A DNA stretch of 64,000 bases from contig OZ234493.1 in the NCBI GenBank assembly GCA_965153455.1, forward strand, positions 3,038,001 to 3,102,000. Direction: 5' to 3'. This document shows positions 22,420-36,738 of this stretch, piece by piece. The translations under genes were made by a program, and so were the position numbers. Under the pieces are notes generated by a model. That model ran no database searches. It was not told the DNA's origin and was given only the letters and a program-made list of their open reading frames with translations. Each line of letters starts with the position of its first letter. Positions within the stretch are counted from its first letter, which is position 1. The DNA comes from Sphagnum compactum (lineage: Eukaryota; Bryophyta; Sphagnopsida; Sphagnales).

Positions 22420-23327
22420 TGTACCTTACTCAAACAACTAGCCTTATGTTGGTCTTGCCTTAGAAATGCTAATTGTTATGTTATGCCACAAGCCTCCCCA
22501 ATGCTTCTACTCTTCCAAGTCTAGAAAAGTTGGTTTTTAGGGAAAGCCTAACAACCTTTGCAGTTTGAACTTGAACATGTTGAGCCCACACACAAGCATT
22601 TAATAGCTACCAATTCCCATGTATAGTACAAACCCTCATTTATTCTGGGGTACCTTTTAGATAGTTGCAACCAATTTTATTTCTTTAGAAGGGTGTGAAT
22701 AGGAACCTAACAAGGAGCATATTTTGCACATTAGGCTGATACTTCTGATTTTTCAGTCTGCACATCTAATTGGTCTAGGTAAAGTTCATGCAGTTTGTAG
22801 CAGTTTGTAGTTCATCAGTATATGAAATGTGTGAGTTTAGGGCTAACAATGATTTCATGATGTTCAAACATAATGCTAACATTTGTTGTGCATGGGGTAG
22901 TGTCCAAGGTAGATGTTGTGCATTGGAGGTATGATCTCCAATGTGCAGATTTGTCTAGTTCAAAAAATATAGTTAAAAAATCACTTCAATGTTCAAAATC
23001 AATACTTGGCAAGTAAATTGGAGTTGGCATATCCATTGGCGCTTTGTCAAAAGAAAAAACATGGTTGGACAGTAAACAATGTTCAAGTTGTAAAATCACA
23101 ATTTTTTAAATTACCATTAGTTAGCCAAAATAGGCTAAAATAGTATAATGCACATGTTGTAATTTGTAAGATATTCTGACTAGATGCAATGGCTCTGCCT
23201 TCTGCTTCTCTGGGTTTGTTTTCTCTCGGCTGGAGAAAACATCAAGGGCAGAGGGCAAGGCCCCTACCTATCAGTACACACCATACCACCCTCCTCAACT
23301 TAAAAACAGCCAAGAAGTTCAGCCAAC
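22420..23327. other. Spacer between transposon-like frame and phosphatase fragment
   Basis: No coding content was recognised. The decamer cagtttgtag is repeated at 22791-22812. If the fragment cluster to the right is one mobile element, this stretch would be internal to it. Confidence 0.35.
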
Positions 23328-23731
23328 GGTAATGGGCCGTTTCAGATCTTCAATCTGCTGTACATAGTTGATGGACCTTCCAATACCACCATGCATGCAA
23401 CTGATTTTTCTCTCTACGACAGCAGCAAGAGGCAGCCAGTTAAATAGCTTATTGACGCGCTGCCATACCCAAATGCCATCACGTTCTCCCTGCATAATAT
23501 CAGTTCACAGGAAAACATTGTGAGGAACACTGGGTCCTGAGTTGCAACAGAAATTTCCCAAGAATGGCACATTTGGTAGTCAATTTTTCACAATGGTACT
23601 ACTCACCGAGACTTCTTTGTATAAGAATGGATATCCATCAACATTGCATCAGAGAAAATTGTGAGTCTATGTCTAACATGCGTGGATGGAAGAGAAAAGG
23701 CACAAACCATGTGTTCAATGCACTCAATGCG
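23328..23731 (-). pseudogene. BSL: BSU1/BSL-type Ser/Thr phosphatase fragment (end of one exon plus one full exon)
   Basis: BSU1-like proteins are Kelch-repeat PPP phosphatases of brassinosteroid signalling. The exon at 23489-23328 is 162 nt, 54 codons, open, with AG before and GT after. It reads GERDGIWVWQRVNKLFNWLP, then KISCMHGGIGRSI with the PPP-family HGG metal/substrate motif, and ends DLKRPIT. Upstream at about 23731-23702 the end of the preceding exon is present (GFRIECIEHM|gt), but sequence before it no longer matches. The Kelch repeats and all other catalytic motifs (GDxHG, GDxVDRG, GNHE) are absent. Introns are retained, so the fragment came from genomic DNA and not from an mRNA copy. 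Confidence 0.8.
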
Positions 23732-24020
23732 AAACCCTCTATCACATTGACCCTCTCTCTCAGTTCAACTACTTTGTTTGTGCTCACTTGTCCTACTTAG
23801 AACACTAGACAGTCAGAAGTAGAAATAAGTTCCCACATTCTACACCTACTGAGCAGGCAGGCTTATATCAGCATATCAAAGTCAACTGGGATGGTGATCT
23901 CCAACTAGTGCTGCTACATGCACAGGAATACATCGAGTCTAATTGGACTTGAGGCCACAGATTTACTTGGACAAAACAACTTGCAAACCTAGACAGGTGA
24001 ATATAAAAAGACATACCTAC

Positions 24021-25113
24021 AAGTTCCCTGCCATTGACGTATGGTCCCAATGCATTGATCTTCACAAATTTGTACTTCATGGCAGGCATCTGGATGGAGG
24101 CTGCATCCTCATGAACTTCTTCAACCTCAGAGTTGGCATTCAATGTCATCTCATAGTCATTATTCACATTTGAAAACTGCTTGTTTGCAACTCGCAGGCT
24201 GCCCTTGGTTATGAAGTACACCTGCACTTCAGGCCAGATTGCACAAACTAGGTTAGCTTGAGCACATGTCTACAAAGGGAATGAGGAAGCCCTGTCATCG
24301 TAGTCTGCAAACACACCACTTTGTAAGTTCAGCAGTGAAACCAAACTACAATGTCCACTAAAAGAAATGGTTGTATGTATGCTGCACCTTTCCTAATTGT
24401 AGTTTGTCAAAGAACTTGTCAGCTGCCTCTTTGAACATGGTTGCTAGAATCTGTGTTCCCTGAAGAAAAGTTTCATTTGACAAAAACATAAAGCTTGGGC
24501 CTTAGTTACAGGGAGACAATAGAGATTGCACATAGTGACAAAAAACACGAGAAAGAATGACGTAGGGGCATACATCTTCATCAGTGAGCTCCACGTTGAA
24601 CACATTGCCTGCCCTCGTGCATTCTTGAAGGAGCGCGGAGGTCCTTTACTGGTCACCCGCACTTTGATTGTCCAGTTTCCTTGATATGGATTAAGAGATA
24701 GTGTTGTGGGTGTATTCTCCTTAAGATACCCATCATCGAAGCAGGTGCAGAACTACAACCACCAATAAAATTCACATCAAAGCACCACCCATTGTTCAAT
24801 GACAGATCAGCACTGCTGCAAGATTGTAAAGGTACTTCCTGAGAGACATCTGAATATCTCAACTGGAACTCTAACAGACAGTGCATCAGCCAAACAAAAT
24901 GGTCAATGAAGAAATTCTTACTTTCCTCGCTGCTCCTGCACAATCTGGCCAGCAGATCTGAAATTGTGGTTGCCTTTGCTTGCCTTGGATTCTACTTGGA
25001 AGGTTGGCTTCACCTCCAATCTGATAGTAGGCTTCACGTCCATCTCTTGCTTGATGCCATGCTCAAACTCTAGCGCAGGTCCTACAACATCTCCTTTGGT
25101 GATCATCAGGACA
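24021..25113 (-). pseudogene. RPA1: RPA1 (replication protein A large subunit) fragment, frameshifted
   Basis: RPA1 binds single-stranded DNA in replication and repair. Four exon-like blocks lie on the minus strand. Block 25113-24922 looks like the inter-domain linker. Block 24719-24574 has LNPYQGNWTIKVRVTSKG and NVFNVELTDED. Block 24459-24388 reads GTQILATMFKEAADKFFDKL. Block 24221-24021 has VYFITKGSLRVANKQFSNVN and KINALGPYVNGREL. Together they cover DNA-binding domain A and the edge of domain B. The second block is 146 nt where 147 is needed: one base is missing after NARG (cgagggcaggcaat), which shifts the frame. The first and second blocks also do not join in phase. The rest of the protein (domain F, most of B, zinc-bearing domain C) is absent. 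Confidence 0.82.
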
Positions 25114-25255
25114 CTACAGCAGGCAGATCACTCAAACTTTCAGTTATACGACTTCTGAGATAGAGATTTTTATGGCTTTTTCCGGGAAAAAACAAATACC
25201 AGAGACAGATCTCATCAGGGAAAGAGAAACTCAGGGGGGGTACTTGGATACTTAC

Positions 25256-25521
25256 AAGACCTCCAGGTTTGGATAGCCTAGAACATCTGCTGGAAGTTGG
25301 CCAATTAAGTTGCAATTCTCCATTATTCTACACATAAAAAACATTGCCATCAACAGCAGCAGCAGCAACACATACAGTGTGATGAAAGAGCTGGAGGATT
25401 TAACCAATCAACATTGGTTCAAGTGCTTTCAAGAAGCAAAGGCAGTTCTACTCACATTGTTTCCAGCTTCATTGTCTGGTTAAGCCAAGCTGGATAAAGC
25501 TGTTGGGAATATGGGTTATTG
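25256..25521 (-). pseudogene. LRR receptor-like kinase fragment (two LRR exons)
   Basis: Exon 25521-25456 (66 nt) and exon 25327-25256 (72 nt) are flanked by AG/GT and join in phase as NNPYSQQLYPAWLNQ, MKLETI|IMENCNLIG and QLPADVLGYPNLEVL. The MEN.NL.GQLP....PNLE.V pattern is that of the extracellular leucine-rich repeats of the At5g49760-like group of receptor kinases. The kinase domain, signal peptide and remaining repeats are missing. Confidence 0.65.
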
Positions 25522-25779
25522 CTGAAGTCATGCCATTGTCAAAAAGTAAAAGAAACAATCAAAACCACACAAAAGCAAATGTATGCTCAAAACTAGGAGA
25601 AGGGTCTGGCTTTAGGCCCTTCCAGATTGGAGGCTCGTGTCATCAGGCCGGTAGGCTTAGAGGAGGGGTTGGAAATCTCAAAGCATCTAAAGCTAGACCA
25701 CATGTAAAGAAATGCCTGATTTTTTGTTTCATATTTTCTTTAAGAAAGGAACTTCCAAAATCTGGAAGGCCTAGTTGAC

Positions 25780-26150
25780 AGCCTGTGGGGACCGCAGTTG
25801 CTGCCATGGTAGCTGCAGCAACCACTGAACTACAATCTGATCCAAGGCCCTCATCAACTCCTGCTGAAGCTCTATATATTGGAAGCTGTGACTTGGGCCA
25901 AAGTAAATGCCAGCCAAGATTGGGACAGTGGCAGTCTTCTGTATGGTGCCATTGGATTCAATTGTATTTCACAGTCTTGTTCTATTGAAGATAGCAGCTC
26001 CTTCTTGTTATTTGCAGCATGGAGAGAGGCCTGCACAACACAGTAATTAAAATCATTGACACCCTGTTTGTATAGCCACCTCAGTGAATAGCCCTAAGAG
26101 ACCATATATTCCTCCATATGCCTGTAAATCTCCTGTAAATGAGAGAGATG
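25780..26150 (-). other. Exon-like segments of an unrecognised gene
   Basis: On the minus strand a block near 26146-26090 reads AYGGIYGLLGLFTEVAIQT between an AG and a GT. A second open block follows from about 26030, with readings ASLHAANNKKELLSSIEQD in one frame and LAGIYFGPSHSFQYIELQQE in another. The frames do not join cleanly. The position between the RPT2 and LRR fragments suggests another captured gene piece, which I could not name. Confidence 0.3.
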
Positions 26151-26278
26151 AAGTTCAAATTAGATTGGAACATAAATGGGCACAATGGTCCCACCTGCTC
26201 TGAAAGATTATGGTTATTTTCAAGTAGACCAGACTACAATGCCAATTTCTGCACATGCATTTAAGAACCACACACTTC

Positions 26279-26521
26279 ACAAGAAAATGCAAACAAGGAA
26301 GGAGGAAAACAAAATGCAAGAACCATCAAATTTTTAGAGCAAAGATAGTTGCAAGTTCTTTAATGCCAATTGGCCCGTAAAGATGTTGATCATGAACAAT
26401 GATCAAAATCTTTAATGCCATAAAGCCCGTAAAGAATAATTAACTCAATCAATGCTATGGTAATCAAAACACAAGAAAATGCGAACAAGGAAGGAGGAAA
26501 ACAAAATGCAAGAACCATCAT
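26279..26521. repeat. 51-bp direct repeat, two copies
   Basis: The 51-bp sequence starting cacaagaaaatgcaaacaag at 26279 and ending aagaaccatca occurs again at 26470-26521 with a single mismatch (gcgaac for gcaaac). The copies are 191 bp apart, just beyond the truncated end of the RPT2 fragment. The high identity suggests a recent duplication or repair event. Confidence 0.7.
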
Positions 26522-26592
26522 GTTAACCCCCTAGTGAATGGGGACCAGTTGCTAGGGTTCCAAACCCAATATTACAAACATGCAAACCCTAA

Positions 26593-28745
<2,153 letters not shown>

Positions 28746-28747
28746 TG

Positions 28748-28771
28748 CTCCTCCTCCTCCTCCTCCTCCTG
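28748..28771 (+). repeat. (CTC)n trinucleotide run
   Basis: A (CTC)7-type run lies just upstream of the RPT2 homology, in what was probably its 5' leader. Confidence 0.6.
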
Positions 28772-28879
28772 CTCAGTCCGTTTGCTCTGTTCCAATTTTC
28801 AATAACTACAATTCAGTCACAAACCTGTGAATACAACCCCAGAACACAGAACCTCGAAAACTTGATGGGAACAAATCTA

Positions 28880-29290
28880 ACAACCTGCTCCATTCACCTT
28901 TACTTCAGCTTCCTTCTCTAGCTCTGCAGTACAGGATGTAAGACTGCACATTGACTGTAAAACATCAGATTGGCTGCACTCTCTCCTGTACTTGAGTGTC
29001 ATGCTTGAAAGTTCATAGTTTTCAAAAACTGCAACTGGAACACTCTGTAGCCAAAGCCACATTCTGAATTAGCCTTGTGTCCACATTTCCTACACCGGAT
29101 ATTTTGTGCCTTCTGAGATATACCGGATGTTCACGAGAACATCGACAACAAGCATCTAGATTACTTCTGAGATGCTCAATCCCTGAATCCTGGTGGTACT
29201 TCTGAACTAGCAACTTTACTGTGACATTGCTTGAAAGCACGCTTGATGTAAGCAACAGTATTTTCTTTGTCGCATCCCCATACAGATTTC
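28880..29290 (-). other. Open, coding-like segment, unassigned
   Basis: Minus-strand open frames overlap here: LLLTSSVLSSNVTVKLLVQ and HPVYLRRHKISGVGNVDTRL in one, IRCRKCGHKANSECGFGYR in another, and CSLTSCTAELEKEAEVKVN in a third. The Cys pairs in the second look like part of a zinc ribbon. The composition is coding-like and the segment abuts the fragment cluster, so it may be a further captured and frameshifted gene piece. I cannot identify it. Confidence 0.3.
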
Positions 29291-32200
29291 GTCATAACAG
29301 GTAGTTGTCATTTTCGTAAAGGGTTATTTAAAAGACTAGCCAGTACACTGGAATCAGGTGTTATCCGTGGGCAGAAGTTTGTCAGGTTGAGGTGACAATG
29401 GAGGTGCATGTACATTTGGTACAAACTACACATTTACTCTGGACCCTAACGACTTGGCTCTTAAACCCTGAACCCTTCAAACCCCAAATTGATCAACCCC
29501 CATATACCTCATAAAACACTGTTTTTTTAGCCATATATCTCATAATTAATGTTTTTTTGGGGAGTGAATTATCCCTTTCTTGTAAAAAAATTTAGGATAT
29601 TTTGGACAATGTTACTTTCTAATTTAATTTGAACCAATTTTGCTATTTTGAGGCAAATTTCGAGGAAATTATAACATCATATATATGGCACACTGCTAAG
29701 TTTCAAAACAAAACAATACTTTTTAGAGGGTGAATTTGCGTACCGTAAGTTAGAAATTGGAACTATATGAAGATAAATATGAAAAGACTGGAAATCCTTG
29801 GTTTGTCTATGTCAATTCTTGAAGATAAGAACACCAAAAAGGAAGAAGCCAGAGTTTCTAGACTAGATCCCTGTGGTCAGGGAAAGAAGCTATGGATTAA
29901 CCTAACTGTTTTAATATCAATCCAAGAATTCTTGTGTGAGGGAAGGAGTAGGCGGCTCTGGTCCAATTTCTCAGGTGAATAACAGTTTAAGAACGTGATG
30001 GAATTTTATACTGGAAATATAAGTAGGTCTTCTTGGTGTGGTATAGACTTTTTAATAGACTAGCTAGTCCTTGTATAGGGTGGAAAAGGTATGGGTTTTC
30101 CCCGCCCCTCCTCTCCACTTTCCCATTCCAGGCCGGTACTGGTATTGGGTACTTTCATACCCGTCTGGTCTAGCTATTGGTTTCAAGACACGGACTATTG
30201 ATTACTATGGAGCAAGTATAATCGTATGTACGCATGTTGGGTGAGTATATTGATTTTTAATATATCGGCCAGGTAAGGTTACTGTAATACCTGAATGGAT
30301 TTGGCATAAATTAAATTCTTTTTCATTTTTTCAAATTTTTGAAAAATTATTTAGTATCTGTGCCGAAATTTACATAAAATCAAAAGTTCAACTATCAGGT
30401 TTTAATCACAAACCTTCAAGTACCATCTTAACGACACCCTAGATTTCCACAACCTTGAAAAGCGACTATTTATTATTTTATATGCCCATTGTCTGCCGAA
30501 AATTTCAAAATTAAAACCAAGTGCCAACATTAAAAATTAAAAGATAATTAATTATTCGACAGTTTGTTGCTGAAACCGATTTCAAAAGATCTAATTCAAG
30601 TAAGGAAAAGGGTATATAGGCTATTCAGAATTCTCATTCCCAAGTAAGGGTAAAAGACCATCATTCACCTTTTTGATAGGATAAGGACATGTGTTTTTTT
30701 TTTCAAAGTTTATCATCTAAGTATATGTCGGTAAGTATCAAAATTCTCCAAATTCTCAAACATATTCGAGAGGTTTGTGAAGGAATTTGAAAAGATTAGG
30801 GTGAGAATATTGTTCTTCTTTTGGTGATAATACAAATAACTAATTCTCAACTCTTAACTTTTTTCCTTACTTGAAACTTCAAGCCAAAAACTAATGAAAC
30901 ACAGTTTAATCCTACAAGTTACATTATACACATTCTCATCAAATGGAAAGTGAAAGAAGTACACATGCAACATATGGTAGTGAAGAGTGATCTTAAACTC
31001 AATCATAGGTCATAAAATGCAAAAAGAAATATGAAATAAATACACATGTAATGAAATATATAGGTCTGAAAAGTGTAGTCACACTTACAACTATTGGCTT
31101 TAGCATATTTTGCAGGATGATCCACAATTTTCATGTTTAGATTAGGCAAGCTGGAGAAATGATTTTCATTGGTTCGCATGTGTAGAGGCAGCCAATTAGA
31201 AACAAAATTCCAAACCTTCCGACATATTCCGTACCTTCCATCTGGCATACTTGCTTCAAGAAAAGTACCTAAATTCTCAAAAGGTTCTCAAGAAAGGCCA
31301 TTCTCCTATACAAAAAATCAAGTGTATTTCATGTAGTGTAACACCCTCAGAGTAGGGAGTTCCAGAAGTAAGTGACAGCCGATTACACTAAGAAAAATCT
31401 TGAAGGTTTTTACAATGGGGGGACAACAACACCCCCCCCCCCCCCCACCCCAAAAAACAATGATCCTAAAATTTCACTACTCTCAAGAGGCCCAAAGTCA
31501 AATTGGAATATAAGAGTTATTGTATAGTTTCCCAATTAGGGGACGAGAACGGCCAATTTCAACATAATAGGGCACCAAACATGTAACTGGGAATGAAATT
31601 TTTACAAAGCGAAATAACTAGGACCCCAACTAGTTTTTTCCACCAATTTTGGTGATAAACTGAGTTTCATCCTGTCTTTCTTTTTTTCCTGAGCGCCTCC
31701 ACCGCTGCTACATATATTTTCACTACTCCTCCCTGTACAAGTACTAACCTCGAACCTTGTGCATTAAATGTTGAAACGGGGATTTAATAAAATTTCCGTA
31801 CTTTGTGGATACCACTGAAAGAGTGGATAGGGGGATTTGTAAGGTGCAAGAGGAAGGAATTCGTACACTTTATCCTTAAGAGAGAGATTTTGCACCAATA
31901 TATAAATAATTAATCATTTTTTTCCTCTCACTCTTCAGGAGTAGGCATAAGATTTGCCATCCTCTCTCTCTTTTGTATGGGAGTAATATCTATAGACAAA
32001 GAAGGTGCACTCCAAATACAACGGTTGCACAATTGGGTCTGAGTTTGTCACACAACTAACTGATTGTTTGGTTATAGGCTCTAGATGAAGACAGGAGGTG
32101 TTTTATTTTTTAAAATATAAATATTTTTTAAATAAATATTATTTTAAATTTTTTTTAGATTATTTATTCCCAAGCAATCATGTGGGGCACCAAGAGTGGC

Positions 32201-33440
32201 ACATGTCATCATCTTCATTGTCGTGAATAAAACCAAACACGGACCACACTCCTCTTCTGGAGCCTCTAGACTTCCCAAAATCATTTAACCATGGCTCTTT
32301 AGACAAGGACCCACCAACCCGAACAGTTGTAGATCCATAATTCTTGTGGGCCCTTGAGGAGGATCCTCTCAATTATTCAGGATTGAGTTTAGCCTCATAG
32401 CTTGAAGGGGGGGAGGGGTGTAATATTCCTATGTTGAAAACTTCATAATTCTACAAATACACAGTTCAAACTTTAAATAAATATATTAGTTGACAAACAC
32501 TTGCCAAATCCATTTGGGGACTATGATAGGTTTAGAAGAATCCACATCATAATGACAAGTGGAGAGTAAATGATATCAGTTGGCTTTGAACATGTATTTT
32601 TTTCTTTAACTACATTAGATAGAGAAATAAAATAAGAAAAAAAGAAAGATTAGGGAAGGTGGGGTTAGCGATCATATTTTCGAGAAACATTGTGATTTAT
32701 ATACATTACATACCACTATGTAACCATGTCTTTTTCCATTTTTTCCCTTTTCCAATTTCATGGTTTCAAAACTTATGGCTTGCTTTATGTTGAATTTACA
32801 CAAAAAACCGAAAATTTACAACTTTATATATATTGTAGACACAGTGTAAAATTTGGCGAAAAAAATATTCACTAGTAGGTAAACTAAATAAATAAATAAA
32901 TATATAGAGTTAAATTTGGTTTATGTCATCCTACCACTTTTTCAAGTTCATTATTTGCACTAAAAAATAGAATTATGGTTTTAAACAAATTTCTTCTAGC
33001 AGAAGTATGTGACATAATGCCCACCCACGTCACTTTTTCGTCACATCACAGATTCTCACAAAATTTAATGTTATGTGGGAATTTAACTATTCCTTAGTAG
33101 GCTGCCATGGCATGCAGCTTTGGCACTAATTATGATATTTTCATCAATGATGCAATTTTCACCCGAAAGCGATCTCCCAAAGAAAAAGATACATTTTGTG
33201 AAGGAAAAGATTGAACCTTGAAGAATATGTCCCATTTGTCAAAATGAAAATGTTAGAATTGATTAAGGATTTGATGAGCATTTGTCTCGAAGTTCACAAG
33301 GTATTATGTACTAGAGAGTCGGCACTGGGAGTTATGCAGTACAATGGGAAAAGAGAAAGGTGGGAGGCAATGTTTTTATTGGCCTTGCCTTGGTAGGCAA
33401 GAAAATTGTGTTTAGATTCATTATATAGTATAGTAGCTTA
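29291..33440. other. AT-rich spacer, no gene recognised
   Basis: The stretch holds a C15 homopolymer (31432-31446), a repeat near 31755-31830 that has a diverged copy near 59345-59420, and the first copy of dispersed repeat family A at about 33375-33470. Open frames at 31003-31248 and 32178-32372 (minus) have no motif I recognise. Confidence 0.5.
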
Positions 33441-33454
33441 AGGTATTTTGGCCC

Positions 33455-33955
33455 CTAGGTAATAATAGGCCTCTTTTCAAGCATCTCAATTCTCTCTTGC
33501 TCAACTGCAGCTACTGGTCGTAGCTTTGCATCTTTCGCTTTCAGTTCACGCTCCATCTGTCTCACCCTCAATTCAAGCTCCAGAATTCTTTTTACTTCAT
33601 CATTACCTTTCTCACCCTCTTTACGAGATCCTTCTGAGATGTTCTTACTGGTCTTAGCTGTTGTTGCTGTGACATAAATGCCTGCATCATCTTCAGTCAT
33701 ATCCATAGTCTGCCTTGATTGGTTTTTCTTGTCATCTGGTCATTATCTAGTTCAGTACTTAAAACTCTTTGGTCATGAAGTGTGCTTTGCAGCATTGGGG
33801 GATCATCACAGACTTTTATGTCTTCCAAAGCAGATTCAGTCTTTTGGCTCTCATCCTCTAACTCCATGTCTAGGAGATCATCAGCCTCATCCTCTAAGTC
33901 CAAGGGTGATCATTGGTTTCACACTTTTTGACATTAACAACCTCCCAGAAATTTG
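33455..33955 (-). other. Coiled-coil/acidic open frames, unassigned
   Basis: Two minus-strand frames meet here. One (33903-33697) is acidic: DEADDLLDMELEDESQK. The other (33706-33455) is predicted coiled coil with a heptad-like run ELELRVRQMERELKAKDAKL. They overlap at the end of the first and could be one gene fragment broken by a frameshift. I do not recognise the family. A repeat of family A begins directly downstream. Confidence 0.3.
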
Positions 33956-36178
33956 ATAGTGCATTTGGAGGGCACCTCACCAGCACAATTTCTCACTTCC
34001 TCCTGGATTGGGAGATCTCCCATAATCTCTCTGGTGTACAAGACTACATATGTTAGCCTTAACCATAAATTAGGAGCCCATGGGCAATGGGGGCTTTGAG
34101 CTTAGGCCCATTAATGTATACAAACATGGACTATAAGTACAGGCAACTTTTCCTTGGTGGTAAGTACTATCGAATAAGTAGCAAATTCTGGTAGAGCCAA
34201 TCCATAGAATAATGCTCTAGTTTTTTTCATTATTAGACATCAGTGCAAAGGCATTGATGGAGATCAGAGTATGCAATTTGGAACCATGTTTGCATATATT
34301 TCATATGGATAAATTATGCATTGGAATTTGGGTGGTGTCCCAACAAACTAATGACCTAATGTAGAGGGGGGGGCTTTTATTGCCCACCTTGGGAAGTGAT
34401 TGTAACTCCCCCCAAAAAAAAAAACAACCCCCATTTGATAGCCTATACCATCTATTGATTTAGGTCCTAAACACACACATCCTTTGTTGGCTTTGCCTGT
34501 GAGGGATGACCCATTTATGACTCCATTATGGATGAACCACAACTGAGTTACCAAGGTTCCAATCTTACTTGTGAAACCTTTTTACTTCTACTTCACACTA
34601 CACTGGTAAAACCAACTATGCTTTAAAGTATGTAGGGTTTACCGTGGTAAGTGGTTTGCTGCGCGTGTAGATAGAACAAATAGGTTTGAGAAGGTTTGTT
34701 CTATCTACATGGCAACCATTGTTCTATTTGTTCTTTCACATAAGCATAGATAGCTTGAAAGAAAAAGTACTTGGGCATATATCTCCATAAGTAGGAAAAG
34801 GGAGGGAAATGAATTGATATTTTGCTTATTTCAAAAATAGATTCCATTATTAAGTATCTCAATTTATCTCATTCATATGTAATTTAAGTTAAGCTGCATT
34901 TATAACCTTATGTTAATGAATATGAACTGCTGTGTACAAAACAAATGAAATAATTTAAATTACAAACATGTATAAAAAACTTTGTATAGGTTGAAATCAT
35001 ATTTTTTTCAGGTCAAAATTTGGCGATTGTTTTCCAAAAATATATAAAAAAACATTGCTCACCAATGGCCTAGAAGTTCCACACATCTCATTCCCCAACA
35101 CATAAAATTCTTGTTCACAAACTCCACGTCCAAAAAGAAAGGCCCAACTTGTAAAATAATGTAGCTTTCAAAGTCCTAATGTCTGTAAGGCCCTCATGCT
35201 TGAGGCCCTTGAACTTTCATGTCTTAGCCCCTTGGGCCTTCATGTCTTAATAGGGTTTTATTATTTCATGTCTCAATCCCTTGGACCCTAATGTCTTACA
35301 CTTCTACCAGCCTTCAAGTTCTCGCGTCCTAAGTTGTTTGGGCCTTGAAGTTCTAGCCTTGCACAGGTGTGAAGTCCTAGGACTTCAAACCCTAAGGTGT
35401 AAGGACCAATGTCCTTAGCCCCAGTTGTTGCCTTTTGACAACACTTTAAAGAGGTTAATTGTTTCATTTTCTTGAACGGGCAAATTGTAAAACATGCAAT
35501 TTTGTGTTAAAAGCTTCATATTCATGCACAACCATGGAAGTTGTCAAGTGGATCATGGAGTTAGAGTTGTTGAAAGAACTCAAGTTAATTGTAATAGCAC
35601 ATTTTCAAAATGGAGTTGGTGGGTTCAACTAAATGGCCAATAGCAAAAAGAAAAGTTGATGAAATGAATGTGCACTTCAATGTGCGGTGTTCATGTGTGA
35701 AAAGATTGCTATCAATTTTGACATTGGTGTAATTATTAAACCAAATTTGAGTAACCTTTCTATGAGAAACCATAATCTTACAAGGTAAAGTTTTGTAGCC
35801 AAACAAACTTTTTCATATTTTCAATGATTGTTTGATATTCAATGTTTCTTAATGAAAGCGAGATTGTTGGTTCAATTGATGATCACTAAGAGATCATCAT
35901 CAATCCACCGAGTTGGAATACATATTCCATCGTTGATCCTTTTCTATCAATAGCCCTAGCCCAATCATCAACAAAACCTTCTAGTTGGATACTCCCATCA
36001 TTAGAAATCCAATATATGCAATTGGTAAAACACCCATGGAGGCCACCCTCCCTTTTTGCCCTCTATATCAAGGCTTACATTTGATACACAATGAAATCAA
36101 GGTTGGTTCTACGGGTGTTCATCCTAAAAGTCCTTCATTGTCCATCTCAAATCCATTTGTCAAAACCCAATGAGCCAA
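33956..36178. other. Spacer, no gene recognised
   Basis: It contains a 14-bp perfect inverted repeat (GTAGATAGAACAAA at 34667-34680 and its complement at 34695-34708). At 35160-35420 is a degenerate run of phrases such as catgtcttagccccttgggc. No coding content was supported. Confidence 0.5.
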
Positions 36179-36738
36179 GATGAATTGCACAATCCACGAA
36201 GAGAAAGTTGTTTTCTATGTGCATGTTAAGCAACCCTAAGATAGTTCTAGTTCTTCTATGAGTGAAGATGAATTGCACAATCCATTAAAGAAGAAACTTG
36301 TTCTCTATGTGCATGTTAAGCAACCCTAAAATAGTTTTTGTATGAGTGAGGATGAATTGCACAATCCATTAAGAAGAAAGTTGTTCTCTATGTGCATGTT
36401 AAGACACTAAAATAGTTCTTGTACGAGTGAGGATGAATTGCACAATCCATTAAGAAAGAATGTTGTTATGTATGTGCATGTTAAGCAACCCTAAAATAGT
36501 TCTTCTCTAAGTGAGGAATAATTGCAAACCTTGTTCTCTAATGTGCATGTTAAGCAACCCTAAAATAGTTCTTCTCTAAGTGAGGAATAATTGCACACCT
36601 TGTTCTCTAATGTGCATGTTAAGCAACCCTAAAATAGTTCTTCTTTGAGTGAGGAATAATTGCAAACCTTGTTCTCTAATGTGCATGTTAAGCAACCCTA
36701 AAATAGTTCTTCCATGAGCGAGGATTAATTGCAAACCA
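36179..36738 (+). repeat. Minisatellite of 7.2 units with two unit lengths
   Basis: Units start with ga[t/a]gaattgcac or gaataattgca and share tgcatgttaagcaaccctaa followed by aatagttctt. Boundaries are 36179, 36267, 36351, 36432, 36516, 36585, 36654 and 36723 (partial). The first four units are 88, 84, 81 and 84 bp. The last three are exactly 69 bp and nearly identical. The short units lack the caatccattaagaagaaa part, so a deletion variant was amplified. Spacers are not unique, which excludes a CRISPR array. Confidence 0.92.

Noticed and set aside
36179-36738. CRISPR-like array
   Set aside because: The repeats are head to tail with no unique spacers, and the organism is a plant.
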